Shown: positions 53,662 through 63,131, numbered from the stretch's first letter. The stretch is 64,000 bases of DNA from Mycobacteriales bacterium (GCA_035690485.1 DASSKL010000071.1:1-64000); one strand, 5' to 3'. Notes: generated by a model not told the origin, from the letters alone. A program made the numbers and translations.

Positions 53662-54720
53662 CTACGAGAAGGCGGGCGCGTGCGGCTTGGGCAGCAGCTC
53701 GATCCAGGTGCGGCCCGGGTGCAGGGGCAGCGGGTGACCCGCGGCATCGACGATGACCATCGGCCGTGCGACCGTCGGTCGCTGCCACGTGCCCTGCTGC
53801 ACCTGGCCGTCGCGCAGCAGCCAGCAGGTGCCGCTGCCGATGACGACCGGCAGCGGGTCTTCGTTGCCGGCGGCGTCGGTGATGCCGGTGCCGGCGGTCG
53901 CGACCGAGAGGATCACGATGTTGTCGGCCGTTACGCGGCTGCCGTCGACGAGGACGTCGGGGGAGCCGTCCTGGGTGCGCAGCCAGTGCCCACCCGACCA
54001 GGTCCAGGCGGCGCTCGACATCGGTGAGAACGCCATCGTCACGTGACCGGCGGGCGTGCCGGCGCCGGGCGTCGCCGAGTAGCTGAACAGCCGTGGCGGG
54101 GCGGGCATCGTCGGGCGCTGCGCATGCCCGGCTGCCCACAGCGACGCGGTCGAGGTGAAGACGTTGTGTGGCGCGTAGCGGCCGTGCGCCCGGTAGTAGA
54201 GGCTCGGGTGGTCGTCGAAGCCCAGCAGCAGCGACGTCGAGTGGTCGATGACCGGTGCGATCTCGCCGGCCGCCGCGCCCGAGTAGCCGAAGTAGCCGCC
54301 GTTCAGCTCGCGCAGCAGGTCGGCGTCGACCGGCCGGGCGGAGCGCACGGGGCCGACCGCGGACGCACCGGTCGACTGGTAGGTCGCGAGCAGCCTCGTC
54401 AGCCCGCCCTCGACCAGCGCCTCGGTCACGATGTCGGCCTGGTTGACTCCCGCCTGCGGCAGCGCGGACGCGATGTTGTCGATCTTGATCGAGAGGGCGG
54501 GCCGGGCGATCGACGCAGGGTCGGCGGCGGGCAGCCCGGTCAGTGGTGAGACCGGCCGCGGGCTCGGCGTCGCCGACGGCGGCGCGGGCGGCGACGGGGT
54601 CTGCAGGGTGACCGTGTGCGCGGCGGGTTTGGTGCCACCTGCACAGCCGGCCAATGCGGCCACGCCGAGGGCGCCGACGGCGAGGAGCACGCTGGAGCGG
54701 CCGAGGGGTTTTGCTGCCAC
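53662..54720 (-). CDS. DUF3048-domain lipoprotein (YerB-like)
   Basis: A 352-residue lipoprotein. Signal sequence and lipobox ALAGC (Cys about 26) are followed by a Pro/Ser/Thr linker and a DUF3048 region: RPALSIKIDNIASALPQAGVNQADIV, then GPVRSARPVD and PHNVFTS. The family is widespread in Gram-positives and of unknown function. The GTG at 54720 is preferred since a TACCGT box lies seven bases before it; an in-frame GTG three codons earlier (54729) would lie within that box. Confidence 0.85.
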   Translation of the reverse strand: MAAKPLGRSSVLLAVGALGVAALAGCAGGTKPAAHTVTLQTPSPPAPPSATPSPRPVSPLTGLPAADPASIARPALSIKIDNIASALPQAGVNQADIVTEALVEGGLTRLLATYQSTGASAVGPVRSARPVDADLLRELNGGYFGYSGAAAGEIAPVIDHSTSLLLGFDDHPSLYYRAHGRYAPHNVFTSTASLWAAGHAQRPTMPAPPRLFSYSATPGAGTPAGHVTMAFSPMSSAAWTWSGGHWLRTQDGSPDVLVDGSRVTADNIVILSVATAGTGITDAAGNEDPLPVVIGSGTCWLLRDGQVQQGTWQRPTVARPMVIVDAAGHPLPLHPGRTWIELLPKPHAPAFS

Positions 54721-54790
54721 GAATCGCACGGTAGGCCGGTCCGTCCGGTTTCCGGCGTCGCCATGCCGACAGTCACCCGAACGGCCAGGG

Positions 54791-56374
54791 TCAACCCGCC
54801 GACGGGCCCTGGACGCGGCTCACGTTGTCGACCGCCGGGTGCTGCTCGCCGGCGGGTCCGGCCGCAAACGCCCGGAGCAGGTTGGCCGTGACGACCCGGA
54901 TCACCACCTGTGCCCGCTTGTCGCCGCGCCCCTGGGTGCAGATGTCATCGAGCGCGCACACCCACGAGCTGGTGCCGCTGTCGAAGACGCCGGCGCCGCT
55001 GCCCGTCGTGTAGTAGGCCGACTCCTGCGCATCCGACTGTCCCCGGCACTGGACCGGCGAGTGGAAGAGCACCTCGATCGGTCGCGGCGTCTGCGGGCGG
55101 CTCAGGTCGACCCGGTCGTACTCCGAGCCGACGAGACCCGGCAGCTGCTCGCCGTCCCGCGCACCGGTCCCGGCGAACAGCCAGCTCGACGCGTCGGCCA
55201 CGACCAGCGGGTCGTCGACCGGGTTGCACTGGTAGGTGACGCCGGTCAGCGACGTCTCCGGGTCGTCGAGCGGCGGCGCGCGCCAGTTGACCGTGACCTG
55301 CTTGTCGTCGACGCCGTCGAGCGGGTCCTCGCTGGCGGACTTGTAGTCGATGATCAGGCGGTCGGGCCCGAGCGGCCCGTCGCCGAACCGGATGTGCCGG
55401 TAGATCGCGTTGGCACCGAGGAACGCGACGTTCGTGCCCCGGTCGCGGGCCGCCGTGACCGACGCGCGCATCGCGCTGGACCAGTACTCGTCGTGCCCGA
55501 GTGACAGCACCGCGGCCGCCCCGTCGAGCAGCGTCGGGTCGCGGTCGAGGTCGATGCTGGTCGCGTAGGCGAGCGGCAGCCCCAGCTTCTCGGCCAGGGC
55601 GAGGGCGGGCAGCTCGTTGCCCAGGAAGTCGCCGGACCCGGCCCCTTCGGCGTACGGCCGGTCGAAGCTCACGATCCGCGCGCGGTCGGCGTAGCCCGAC
55701 AGGCCGCTCCGGCCGTGGTAGAGGCTGTAGCCGCCCCAGGCGTTGTAGGCCTGCCACGTCGTCACCGCGTTCACGATCACGACCGCGTGGTCGGGCGGGT
55801 GCACCGCCCGGACCGTGAGCGGCACGAACCACTGCTTGCCGGAGTCGGCGTCGAGCCGCAGCAGGTAGTCGCCCGGCGGCCAGCCGTCCGTCGGCACCTG
55901 CATCGACGGCTGCCAGGGAGCGGTGACGGTGTGATTCATCGGGTCGACCCGGGCCGGCAGCTGGTGCACGCCGTGCTGGGGCGGCGATACCCAGACCTCG
56001 CGCGCCTCGTCGCCGGCGTACCACCCCATCCGGTACGCGCGTACGACGTAGCCGGTCGAGCTTGTCGACACGTAGAGCGTCACGGGGTGACCGGTGACCA
56101 CGCTGGTGTGGTCGGCGTAGGCCTCGATCTCGTGGTCGGTGGCGGCATCGTGGATCTGCCAGTCGGCGGTGCCGGGCTTGGCGTTCTCGGTCGCGACGCT
56201 CCAGGGCGCCATGTCCGTCGGCGCGGTCGTCGACGGCGTCGCGGCCGGTGGCGTCGCTCGCGGGGTCGCCTGCACGGCGCAACCGCCGATCGCGGCTGCG
56301 GCGAGAACGGGAACGGCGGCGCGGCGCAGGGTCGACCACCCCGGTCGGACCCGCCCCGGGGAGGACGTCGTCAC
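54791..56374 (-). CDS. Lipoprotein with N,N-dimethylformamidase-beta-like domain
   Basis: A 527-residue exported lipoprotein (lipobox IGGC, Cys about 32). Residues about 85-500 resemble the C-terminal domain of the large subunit of N,N-dimethylformamidase: YRMGWYAGDEAREVW, NAVTTWQAYNAWGGYSLY, LSLGHDEYWS and NVAFLGANAIYRHIR. Despite the name, such stand-alone actinobacterial proteins are not known to act on formamides. They may bind or modify cell-surface sugars. It is a single gene 61 bases from the DUF3048 lipoprotein gene. Confidence 0.8.
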   Translation of the reverse strand: MTTSSPGRVRPGWSTLRRAAVPVLAAAAIGGCAVQATPRATPPAATPSTTAPTDMAPWSVATENAKPGTADWQIHDAATDHEIEAYADHTSVVTGHPVTLYVSTSSTGYVVRAYRMGWYAGDEAREVWVSPPQHGVHQLPARVDPMNHTVTAPWQPSMQVPTDGWPPGDYLLRLDADSGKQWFVPLTVRAVHPPDHAVVIVNAVTTWQAYNAWGGYSLYHGRSGLSGYADRARIVSFDRPYAEGAGSGDFLGNELPALALAEKLGLPLAYATSIDLDRDPTLLDGAAAVLSLGHDEYWSSAMRASVTAARDRGTNVAFLGANAIYRHIRFGDGPLGPDRLIIDYKSASEDPLDGVDDKQVTVNWRAPPLDDPETSLTGVTYQCNPVDDPLVVADASSWLFAGTGARDGEQLPGLVGSEYDRVDLSRPQTPRPIEVLFHSPVQCRGQSDAQESAYYTTGSGAGVFDSGTSSWVCALDDICTQGRGDKRAQVVIRVVTANLLRAFAAGPAGEQHPAVDNVSRVQGPSAG

Positions 56375-56446
56375 GGCGTCCCCAGCGTAGGCGGGGTCTT
56401 GCCGGATGCCTTAGGTTGCCTCCAGGTGACCAGGGGAGGGCAGCCG

Positions 56447-56851
56447 ATGGCCGCGCGACGCGCGAGCGTGCGTCGGCAGGTGCGCATCGCGCGACCGGCG
56501 GACGACGTCTGGTCTCTGGTCGGCGATCCGCGGCGCATCACCGACTGGTTCCCGGGGATCGTCGCTGCCGACGTCGACGGCGAGACCCGCACGATCACCA
56601 CGGGAGCCGGTCTGCCCATGCCGGAGCAGATCGTCACGTGCGACCGCCTGCAGCGGCGGTTCCAGTACCGCATCACCGCCCCGCTCTTCCAGGAGCACCT
56701 CTCGACGATCGACGTGATCGACCTGGGTGACGGGACGAGCCTGGTCGTCTACGGCGTCGACGCCGCCCCCGCGACGATGGCGCTGGTCATCGGCGGCGCG
56801 GCGGGCAACGCGCTCGAGCACCTCCGCGTCGTCATGGAAGGAACCGGCTGA
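56447..56851 (+). CDS. SRPBCC (START-like) family protein
   Basis: A 134-residue helix-grip protein: RQVRIARPADDVWSLVGDPRRITDWFPGI at the start and EHLRVVMEG at the closing helix. Such proteins hold a hydrophobic ligand or act as polyketide cyclase-like enzymes. A strong GGGAGGG site precedes the ATG. The stop overlaps the sulfatase start by one base (TGATG), so the two are co-translated. Confidence 0.8.
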   Translation: MAARRASVRRQVRIARPADDVWSLVGDPRRITDWFPGIVAADVDGETRTITTGAGLPMPEQIVTCDRLQRRFQYRITAPLFQEHLSTIDVIDLGDGTSLVVYGVDAAPATMALVIGGAAGNALEHLRVVMEGTG

Positions 56852-58386
56852 TGGGCCGCAAGATCCTCTTCGTCACGACCGACCAGCAGCGCTACGACAC
56901 GCTCGGCTGCAACGGTGGCCTGCTCTCGCGCACCCCGGTCGCCGACCGGCTCGCCGCCGAGGGCATCCGCTACGAGCGGGCCGTCCCGCAGTCGGTCGTC
57001 TGCATGCCGTCGCGGTCGACGATGCTCACCGGCCAGCACCCCACGACGCACGGCGTCTGGATGAACGGCGTCCCGCTGCCCGTCGACGCTCCCTCGGTCG
57101 CCGGCTTGCTGCACGACGCCGGCTACCGCACCGCGCTGGTCGGCAAGGCGCACTTCGAGCCGTTCCTCGACCCGTTCCTGCGGTTCACCGAGAATGCGCT
57201 GTCGCGCACCGGCACCACCCCGCCGGGGGGCACCCACCGGGGGTTCGAGCACCTCGAGTTCGCGACCCACGGGGCGATCGGGCCGCTGCACTACGCCCGC
57301 TGGCTGCGTGAGCACCACCCCGAGGCCGTCGGCATGTTCTACGCCACGCTCGACGGCGAGCTCGAGGTCAACGCCGAGGGGGGTGGCGACAGCGGAGCGC
57401 CCCAGGTCAAGGCCAACGCCGTGCCGCGGGAGTGGTACCACACCGACTGGGTCGCGGACCGCACGATCTCCTGGTTGGAGTCGCTCGACACCGACGACGA
57501 CTGGTTCTGCTGGATGAGCTTCCCCGACCCGCACCATCCGTGGGACCCGCCGCAGTCGGAGGTCGGACGGGTCGACTGGCGCGAGGTGCCGCTGCCCGCC
57601 GGCTACCCGCAGACCGCCGCCGAGCGGGAGGCGCTGCTCGACCGCAAGCCCCGGCACTGGCGGCTCTGGTACGACGGCACGCTGGTCTCCAACTACGAGG
57701 CGCCGGCCCATTGGGTGCCGGCCACGCTGACTGCCGACCAGGTGCGCGAGGTCAACGCGCGCAACGCCGTCGAGGTCGAGCTCATCGACGAGGCCCTGGG
57801 CCGGGTGCTGCGCTGCATCGAGCGGCGCGGCTGGGGGGCCGACGTCGACGTCGTCTTCACCACGGATCACGGCGAGCTTCAGGGCGACTTCGGCCTGCTG
57901 TTCAAGGGGCCGTACCACGTCGACTCGCTGATGCGGCTGCCGCTGATCTGGCGACCCGCCCCCCGCACGGGCGCCCGTCCGTCGGTCGTCACCAGGCCCG
58001 TCGGGCTGGTCGACCTCGCGCCGACGTTCTGCCGGATCGCCGGGCTCGAGCCCGCCCCGTGGATGCAGGGCCGGCCGCTGCCCGGTGACGACGAGTCGGT
58101 CGCAGTCGAACGGGTGCTGACCGAGTGGGACAGCGAGCTGTTCGGGGTCGACGTGCACCTGCGCACCGTCACCCGTGACCGCTGGGTCTGCACGGCGTAC
58201 CTACCCGGGACCGTGCACGACGGGTCCGAAGGGGAGCTCTACGACCTCGTCGACGATCCGCTGCAGCGGGACAACCGCTGGAACGACCCCACCCAGCGTT
58301 CGCTGCGCGACGACCTGCTCGCCGACCTCTGGGACAACCAGCCCGCGGCACACCGGCCGCGGCTGCAGGTGGAGGCGCCGGTCTGA
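56851..58386 (+). CDS. Arylsulfatase-type sulfatase
   Basis: A 511-residue type I sulfatase. The Cys to be turned into formylglycine is in VVCMPSRSTMLTGQHP (CxPSR), and the metal-binding TTDQQRYDT at the start and TTDHGELQGD later are intact. It hydrolyses a sulfate or possibly phosphonate ester. No signal peptide is seen, so it acts in the cytoplasm. No formylglycine-generating enzyme is in the window. It is coupled to the SRPBCC gene. Confidence 0.9.
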   Translation: MGRKILFVTTDQQRYDTLGCNGGLLSRTPVADRLAAEGIRYERAVPQSVVCMPSRSTMLTGQHPTTHGVWMNGVPLPVDAPSVAGLLHDAGYRTALVGKAHFEPFLDPFLRFTENALSRTGTTPPGGTHRGFEHLEFATHGAIGPLHYARWLREHHPEAVGMFYATLDGELEVNAEGGGDSGAPQVKANAVPREWYHTDWVADRTISWLESLDTDDDWFCWMSFPDPHHPWDPPQSEVGRVDWREVPLPAGYPQTAAEREALLDRKPRHWRLWYDGTLVSNYEAPAHWVPATLTADQVREVNARNAVEVELIDEALGRVLRCIERRGWGADVDVVFTTDHGELQGDFGLLFKGPYHVDSLMRLPLIWRPAPRTGARPSVVTRPVGLVDLAPTFCRIAGLEPAPWMQGRPLPGDDESVAVERVLTEWDSELFGVDVHLRTVTRDRWVCTAYLPGTVHDGSEGELYDLVDDPLQRDNRWNDPTQRSLRDDLLADLWDNQPAAHRPRLQVEAPV

Positions 58387-58443
58387 CCGCTGCCCGATCG
58401 CTCCCTGGCAGGAGCGCGGGTCGCGGCGTTGAAGTCTGCCCGC

Positions 58444-60648
58444 ATGCGTGGTCGTGGGTGGGTCTCCGCCGTCGCGGTCCTGGCCGTCGCCGTGCCGCTG
58501 GCCGTGACGGCGCAGGCCGGCGGTCCGGCCGCCGGCGCCGGCGGCCTGCTCGACGCCGCGCGCGACGCGGCTCCCGTCGTGCTCACCGGCGCGCAGATCC
58601 CCGCCTGGGCCGCACCCCCGGCCGAGGGGCTTGCGCAGCCTTACCCGTCGGGATCGCCGAAGGCCGACGGCGGTGACGGCGTGCGGACCGCGCACAACGG
58701 CACCCTCGAGGTGCCGCCGACGCCACCCACCGTCACCCAGGTCAACCCCGACACGATCGCGGCCTACGCCTGGACCGGCTCGGGCTGGCACGAGATCCCG
58801 GTCCAGGTCGACCAGCGGTTCCCCTACTTCCTGGCCAACGGCCGGTCGAGCTTCGGCGTCTACTCCGGCACCGACGAGGAGCTCACCTACGCGTGGGGCA
58901 GCGACGCACACGACCGGGGCGCGGAGGCGTGGAAGGCGATGTTCGGCCCCTGCCAGGCACAGTTCGCGACCGACACCGCCGAGGTCGAGGCCGCGAGCAA
59001 GGCCGGCTGGCTGTCGCTCGGCCCGCAGGAGACGCCGGCGTCCTACCTCGCGTCGATGACCGACCCCCAGCCACTGTTCGACGCCGACGACGAGCTGTCG
59101 TTCATGGCCGGTGATGCCGGCACGCAGGCGCCCAGCGGGCAGGCCCCGCCGGCGGATGCGACCAACGGCCAGCAGGTCACCATCACCGACCCGCTCGACC
59201 CCGCGACCGTCCGTTACGTCTACCTCTTCACGACCCCGCACGGATCGTCGTACGACGCCGACAACGGTTACGTCCGCATGAGCCGGGACGCCGACTCGCT
59301 CGACTGGCTCGACCGCTACTCGTTCTCCCCGGCCAGCTACGACAAGATCGGCACGTCCAACACCGGCTACGGGCCGAACCTGCCGGGCACCGTGTGCACC
59401 ACGGCCGCCGACAACGACGCGCACCCGCAGATCACCGCGCCCGACGGCACCCCCCGCCCGTCGACCGATCGCCAGCCGCGCGACGACTTCACGATCACCA
59501 CCCCGACCTACACGTTGCACACGACCGGTCGCTGGCTCGTGCAGAGCCTGCAGGTCGCCCGGCCCGCGACCGACGGCCCGCAGCCACCGGGCAAGGCGCT
59601 CGGCCTCGCCAAGCACGTGAAGCCGGTGACCTACGGGCCCAACGTCATCGCCCGCTGGAAGGGCCGGGCGTTCCAGCAGAGTCCCGACTCCTCGGTCTCG
59701 CTCGTCGGCTTCGAGGACGAGCAGGTCAACTGGGAGATGAACTCCGCCCTGCTGGGTTGGCGGGCCGGGCCGGTGCGGGCGATCCGCGAGGTCTGGGGCG
59801 CCGACTCGGGCACCAACGTGACGAAGACCGAGACCTACTACCGCGACGCCGACGTCTTCGCCTACCACGTGCGCGTCCACCCGATCCCGCCCGACGGGCT
59901 CTACACGGACTGGGACTACCGCCCCGGCGTCGCGACGACCTACTACAACCTGCGCAACCCCGCCGGTGTGCCGATCGACGGGGTGCCTGACAGCAGCGTC
60001 GGCGAGGTCGACCAGGTGCCGGTCACCGGGCAGAACGCCGAGGTCAACTCGTGCGACCCGACGTTCGCGATCTGCTCCGCCCTCGACAACCCGGAGGAGG
60101 TCGCGGGACCGGGCTTCGGTCTGGTCTACGAGTTCGAGCTCACCGGCCCCACGGCGCTGGCCGGCAACGTCGCGGTGGTGCCCTACTACCGCGACGACGC
60201 CTGCTTCGACGACGGCACCGGCGACGCGCCGGCTCCGCGTCCCTGGCCGGGGGAGCCCTCGACCGACTCGCGCGTGCGCGACGGCTACGTCGCCTACTGG
60301 CAGCACTACTGGGACACCCACCTCGCCGCGCAGCGCTTCCCGCGCCCGTCGTCGTACGCCGACCTGAAGTGCCGGCCGCAGCTTGCGGTGCACGGCGACC
60401 CCACCGCCAACCCCGGCGTGCCGCCGTGGCAGATCATGCCGTTCCAGGGCGCGATCGCCGAGCAGGGCGTGCACTTCTTCGTCTCGCAGGACAGCGACAA
60501 CACGTTCCTGCCGAAGAACACCGACGAGATCGACGGCCGGCAGTGGCGGTTCGCGATCCCGATGGCGGCACCGACGAACGAGCTGCTGGCCTACGGCGCC
60601 AACGTGACGGCAAAGCTCGTGGCGGTGGCGGCGCCGCTTTCTCCCTGA
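58444..60648 (+). CDS. Large secreted protein of unknown function
   Basis: A 734-residue exported protein. It has a signal peptide (MRGRGWVSAVAVLAVAVPL, cleaved about AQA-GG) and a mature part rich in Asp, Gly, Pro and Tyr with beta-type patterns, but no domain I can name. Paired Cys residues (near FGPCQAQF, GTVCTTA, NSCDPTFAICS, DDACFDDG) suggest disulfides, as expected outside the cell. The ATG is used; a TTG five codons earlier is the alternative. It follows the sulfatase gene by 57 bases and may be co-transcribed. Confidence 0.7.
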   Translation: MRGRGWVSAVAVLAVAVPLAVTAQAGGPAAGAGGLLDAARDAAPVVLTGAQIPAWAAPPAEGLAQPYPSGSPKADGGDGVRTAHNGTLEVPPTPPTVTQVNPDTIAAYAWTGSGWHEIPVQVDQRFPYFLANGRSSFGVYSGTDEELTYAWGSDAHDRGAEAWKAMFGPCQAQFATDTAEVEAASKAGWLSLGPQETPASYLASMTDPQPLFDADDELSFMAGDAGTQAPSGQAPPADATNGQQVTITDPLDPATVRYVYLFTTPHGSSYDADNGYVRMSRDADSLDWLDRYSFSPASYDKIGTSNTGYGPNLPGTVCTTAADNDAHPQITAPDGTPRPSTDRQPRDDFTITTPTYTLHTTGRWLVQSLQVARPATDGPQPPGKALGLAKHVKPVTYGPNVIARWKGRAFQQSPDSSVSLVGFEDEQVNWEMNSALLGWRAGPVRAIREVWGADSGTNVTKTETYYRDADVFAYHVRVHPIPPDGLYTDWDYRPGVATTYYNLRNPAGVPIDGVPDSSVGEVDQVPVTGQNAEVNSCDPTFAICSALDNPEEVAGPGFGLVYEFELTGPTALAGNVAVVPYYRDDACFDDGTGDAPAPRPWPGEPSTDSRVRDGYVAYWQHYWDTHLAAQRFPRPSSYADLKCRPQLAVHGDPTANPGVPPWQIMPFQGAIAEQGVHFFVSQDSDNTFLPKNTDEIDGRQWRFAIPMAAPTNELLAYGANVTAKLVAVAAPLSP

Positions 60649-60760
60649 TCGTCCCTTCACACCCCGCGGGTCGGCCGGCGCGTTTGCCAGGTGGACGGCC
60701 GCGGGCACCAGAATGTCGATCGACCCGTCACGCGGGCGGGTCACGGCAGAAGGGCGCGGC

Positions 60761-61117
60761 GTGTTCGAGGCCGACAACATCCGTGAGTGGCGTGGTCACG
60801 ACGTCGTCGACAGCTCGGGCGGCAAGATCGGCGAGCTCGAGGCGATCTACGTCGACACCGCCACTGACGAACCGTCGTTCGCCACGGTGAAGATCGGGTT
60901 CCCCGGCCGCCACCGGCTGGTGTTCGTGCCCCTCGACCGGGCCACCGTCGGCCCGGGCTACCTGAAGGTGGCCTACGACAAGAAGCTGGTGAAGGACGCG
61001 CCGGCCATCGACACCGACGGCGAGCTGCGGGCGGCCGACGAGCCCGAGGTCTTCAAGCACTACGAGCTTGACTACCAAACGGGTGCGAGCGGCGAGCGCC
61101 GGCTCGCCCGACGGTAA
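60761..61117 (+). CDS. PRC-barrel domain protein
   Basis: A 118-residue protein with one PRC-barrel (FEADNIREWRGHDVVDSSGGKIGELEAIYVD, then RLVFVPLDRA) and a charged tail. PRC barrels occur in photosynthetic reaction centres and in many stress-related actinobacterial proteins. The GTG with AAGGG before it is preferred; an in-frame ATG sixteen codons upstream (60713) is possible. It precedes a tiny membrane protein by 11 bases. Confidence 0.75.
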   Translation: MFEADNIREWRGHDVVDSSGGKIGELEAIYVDTATDEPSFATVKIGFPGRHRLVFVPLDRATVGPGYLKVAYDKKLVKDAPAIDTDGELRAADEPEVFKHYELDYQTGASGERRLARR

Positions 61118-61128
61118 GGGGCAGCGTC

Positions 61129-61293
61129 GTGGCCGTGTTCTTCTTCCTGCTGCTGGTCGCCATCGTGCTCGGCATCATCGGCTGGGTCGTGAAGGGCCTG
61201 CTCTTCCTCTTCGCGATCGGCGTGCTGGTGTTCCTGCTGTCGTTCGTGCTCGTCGGGTGGCGCTGGCGCCGCCGCCGGCGACCCGCTCGCTGA
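61129..61293 (+). CDS. Small hydrophobic membrane protein (54 residues)
   Basis: This short gene starts at a GTG with an AAGGGG site seven bases before it. It encodes two hydrophobic helices (VAVFFFLLLVAIVLGIIGWVV and LLFLFAIGVLVFLLSFVLVGW) joined by KG, and an Arg-rich C-terminus. The pattern is that of small actinobacterial membrane peptides. It lies 11 bases after the PRC-barrel gene and probably shares its mRNA. The stop codon forms the loop of a 6-bp hairpin (GCTCGC TGA GCGAGC). Confidence 0.65.
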   Translation: MAVFFFLLLVAIVLGIIGWVVKGLLFLFAIGVLVFLLSFVLVGWRWRRRRRPAR

Positions 61294-61327
61294 GCGAGCC
61301 GGCCGCCGGCCTGCGGCTTCGGTCTGG

Positions 61328-63040
61328 TCAGGAGCCGCTGGTCAGGGCGGCGAGCTCCCGCTGCACCATCTCCTCGTGCTGCTGCGCGTCCTCGCGTGCC
61401 CTGCGCGGGCTCCAGCGCCCGGTCATCACGAAGACGAACGGGATGAACGCGACCTCGCAGCCGACGCACACCCAGAACCACTTCTGCCACTCGTGCGGGG
61501 CGTCCATGGCGGCCGTGGCGACCTTCGTGCCGTACTTCGCCAGCGTCTCCTTGGCGTTCGCCGGCAACTGCCCCACGGCGACCAGCCGTTGCAGCGCCTC
61601 GGTCGGCGCGATGCCTTCCGCCTTCGCGATCTCACCGACGGCCTTGGTGACCGCCGACTGGTCGGTCGGGTTCGTCTGCAGGATGCCCAGCGTCGCCGGG
61701 TCGACCTCGCCGATGGTCTTGACCTGCTGGGGGTACTTCGCCTGCACCGCCGCGACGTCGGCCCCGTGCTCCACGAGCGGCGTGACCGACGTGACGAGCA
61801 GCGGGATGGCGACTGCCGACAGGGCCACGATGACCCGGATGATCCAGCCCCACACCGCGAGACCCGTGGCCGTCAGCGCCGGGTTGCGGCGCTCGACCGT
61901 CTCGGTGAAGCTCGCCATCCAGGGTGCGTAGGTGATGGCGAGGAAGACCGCGAGCAGGCTCAGCATGAACACGAAGTCGTAGTAGCTCGTGCTCGGCCTC
62001 GTCGCGTGCATCAGGAAGTAGATCGTCATCGCGATCGATCCGAGGGCGCCGAAGACCATGAAGGGCTTGCGCACCTTGATCCAGTCGGAGAGCAGCCCGA
62101 CGACGATCAGCGCTCCGGCGTCGAAGGCCCACAACCAGTTGCCGAGGCCGTTGGCCTGCGACTGGCTGAAGCCGAAGACCGTCGTGAAGTAGATGACCGA
62201 GAACCCGACCATCGTGTAATAGATCATCAGGAAGATGCTGATCGCGAAGGCCGAGCCCACGACGTCGAGATGGAGCATCTGCCGCCAGGGGTGCTGGAGG
62301 CTGGCCTCCACGTCGATGCCCTGGGCTCGGGCCTCGATCAACGCGCGGTCGCGCATGCTCACCATCAGCTGGTCGCGGAGCCGCGGCGACAGCTCGCGCA
62401 GGAAGAGCAGCGCGAGGACGAACACGATCATCCCGGCCCAGCCGGCGTAGCGGAACTGGTCGTTGAAGTCCGCGGTCTGGGAGAGCGTGTGGCTCGAGAC
62501 CTCCGCCACGATCAGGCTGCCGATGACCGGACCGAGCGTCCAGAAGCCCATCGCCGAGGCGCGGCCCAGCTGCGGCGAGTAGTCGCGCACGAGTGCCGGC
62601 GTTGCGACCAGGATGATGCCCTCGACGAAGCTCACCGCGGCGAGCAGCCCCAGGTAGCCGTCCTTGCCCGGTGCGTTGGGCAGCCCGAACCACAGCAGGA
62701 ACGCGACGACGCCCAGCCCGTAGGCGACGAGGTTCGCGCGCCCCCACCGGTCGGCGAGGCCGGCCAGCAGCGACGCGAACGCGCCGACGATGTTGCCGAC
62801 CACCGAGATGTAGACGAAGAACGTGAACGACATCCCGTAGTGACGCATGATCGTCGGGGCGATCGCGCCCTGCACGTAGAGCTCGTAATAGAGGACGATC
62901 GTCGCGAGCACGACGATCGCCAGGTAGAACGTGCGCGGCGCGGTGTCGGGATACCGCTCGATGCGCCGGTCCCACAAGCCTCGAAGCAGCGAGGGATTGC
63001 CCGCCGGATGAGTGGCCACGGCTTGATGTGTGCCTGCCAT
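61328..63040 (-). CDS. MFS transporter, metabolite:H+ symporter-like
   Basis: A 570-residue transporter with 12 helices (LADRWGRANLVAYGLG between helices 2 and 3) plus a soluble insert of about 100 residues before the last helix pair. Its sequence resembles the dicarboxylate/metabolite symporter branch (GFWTLGPVIGSLIVAEV, FSVIYFTTVFGFSQSQANGLGNWLWAFDAGA). A GGGGAG site precedes the ATG. It follows the ThDP enzyme gene on the same strand by 91 bases and may import or export its substrate. Substrate unknown. Confidence 0.85.
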   Translation of the reverse strand: MAGTHQAVATHPAGNPSLLRGLWDRRIERYPDTAPRTFYLAIVVLATIVLYYELYVQGAIAPTIMRHYGMSFTFFVYISVVGNIVGAFASLLAGLADRWGRANLVAYGLGVVAFLLWFGLPNAPGKDGYLGLLAAVSFVEGIILVATPALVRDYSPQLGRASAMGFWTLGPVIGSLIVAEVSSHTLSQTADFNDQFRYAGWAGMIVFVLALLFLRELSPRLRDQLMVSMRDRALIEARAQGIDVEASLQHPWRQMLHLDVVGSAFAISIFLMIYYTMVGFSVIYFTTVFGFSQSQANGLGNWLWAFDAGALIVVGLLSDWIKVRKPFMVFGALGSIAMTIYFLMHATRPSTSYYDFVFMLSLLAVFLAITYAPWMASFTETVERRNPALTATGLAVWGWIIRVIVALSAVAIPLLVTSVTPLVEHGADVAAVQAKYPQQVKTIGEVDPATLGILQTNPTDQSAVTKAVGEIAKAEGIAPTEALQRLVAVGQLPANAKETLAKYGTKVATAAMDAPHEWQKWFWVCVGCEVAFIPFVFVMTGRWSPRRAREDAQQHEEMVQRELAALTSGS

Positions 63041-63067
63041 GCGCTTCTCCCCTCAGTGACGACCTCG

Positions 63068-63103
63068 GTGATCCACGATGAAACCGAATATAGTTCGGAT
63101 CAC
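63068..63103. promoter_or_regulatory. Nested palindromes in the promoter region of the MFS symporter gene
   Basis: Two inverted repeats overlap: outer arms GTGATCC (63068-63074) and GGATCAC (63097-63103), and inner CCGAA-TATAG-TTCGG (63084-63098). On the minus strand the inner repeat contains TATATT (63092-63087), a good -10 box for the transporter gene. A repressor bound here would block it. Confidence 0.55.
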
Positions 63104-63131
63104 GAGGGATGTGGCGCAGGCCACAGCCGGC

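Noticed and set aside
58401-58416. Small hairpin GCTCC-CTGGCA-GGAGC after the sulfatase gene
   Set aside because: Only a 5-bp stem with no T-run; too weak to call a terminator in such GC-rich DNA.
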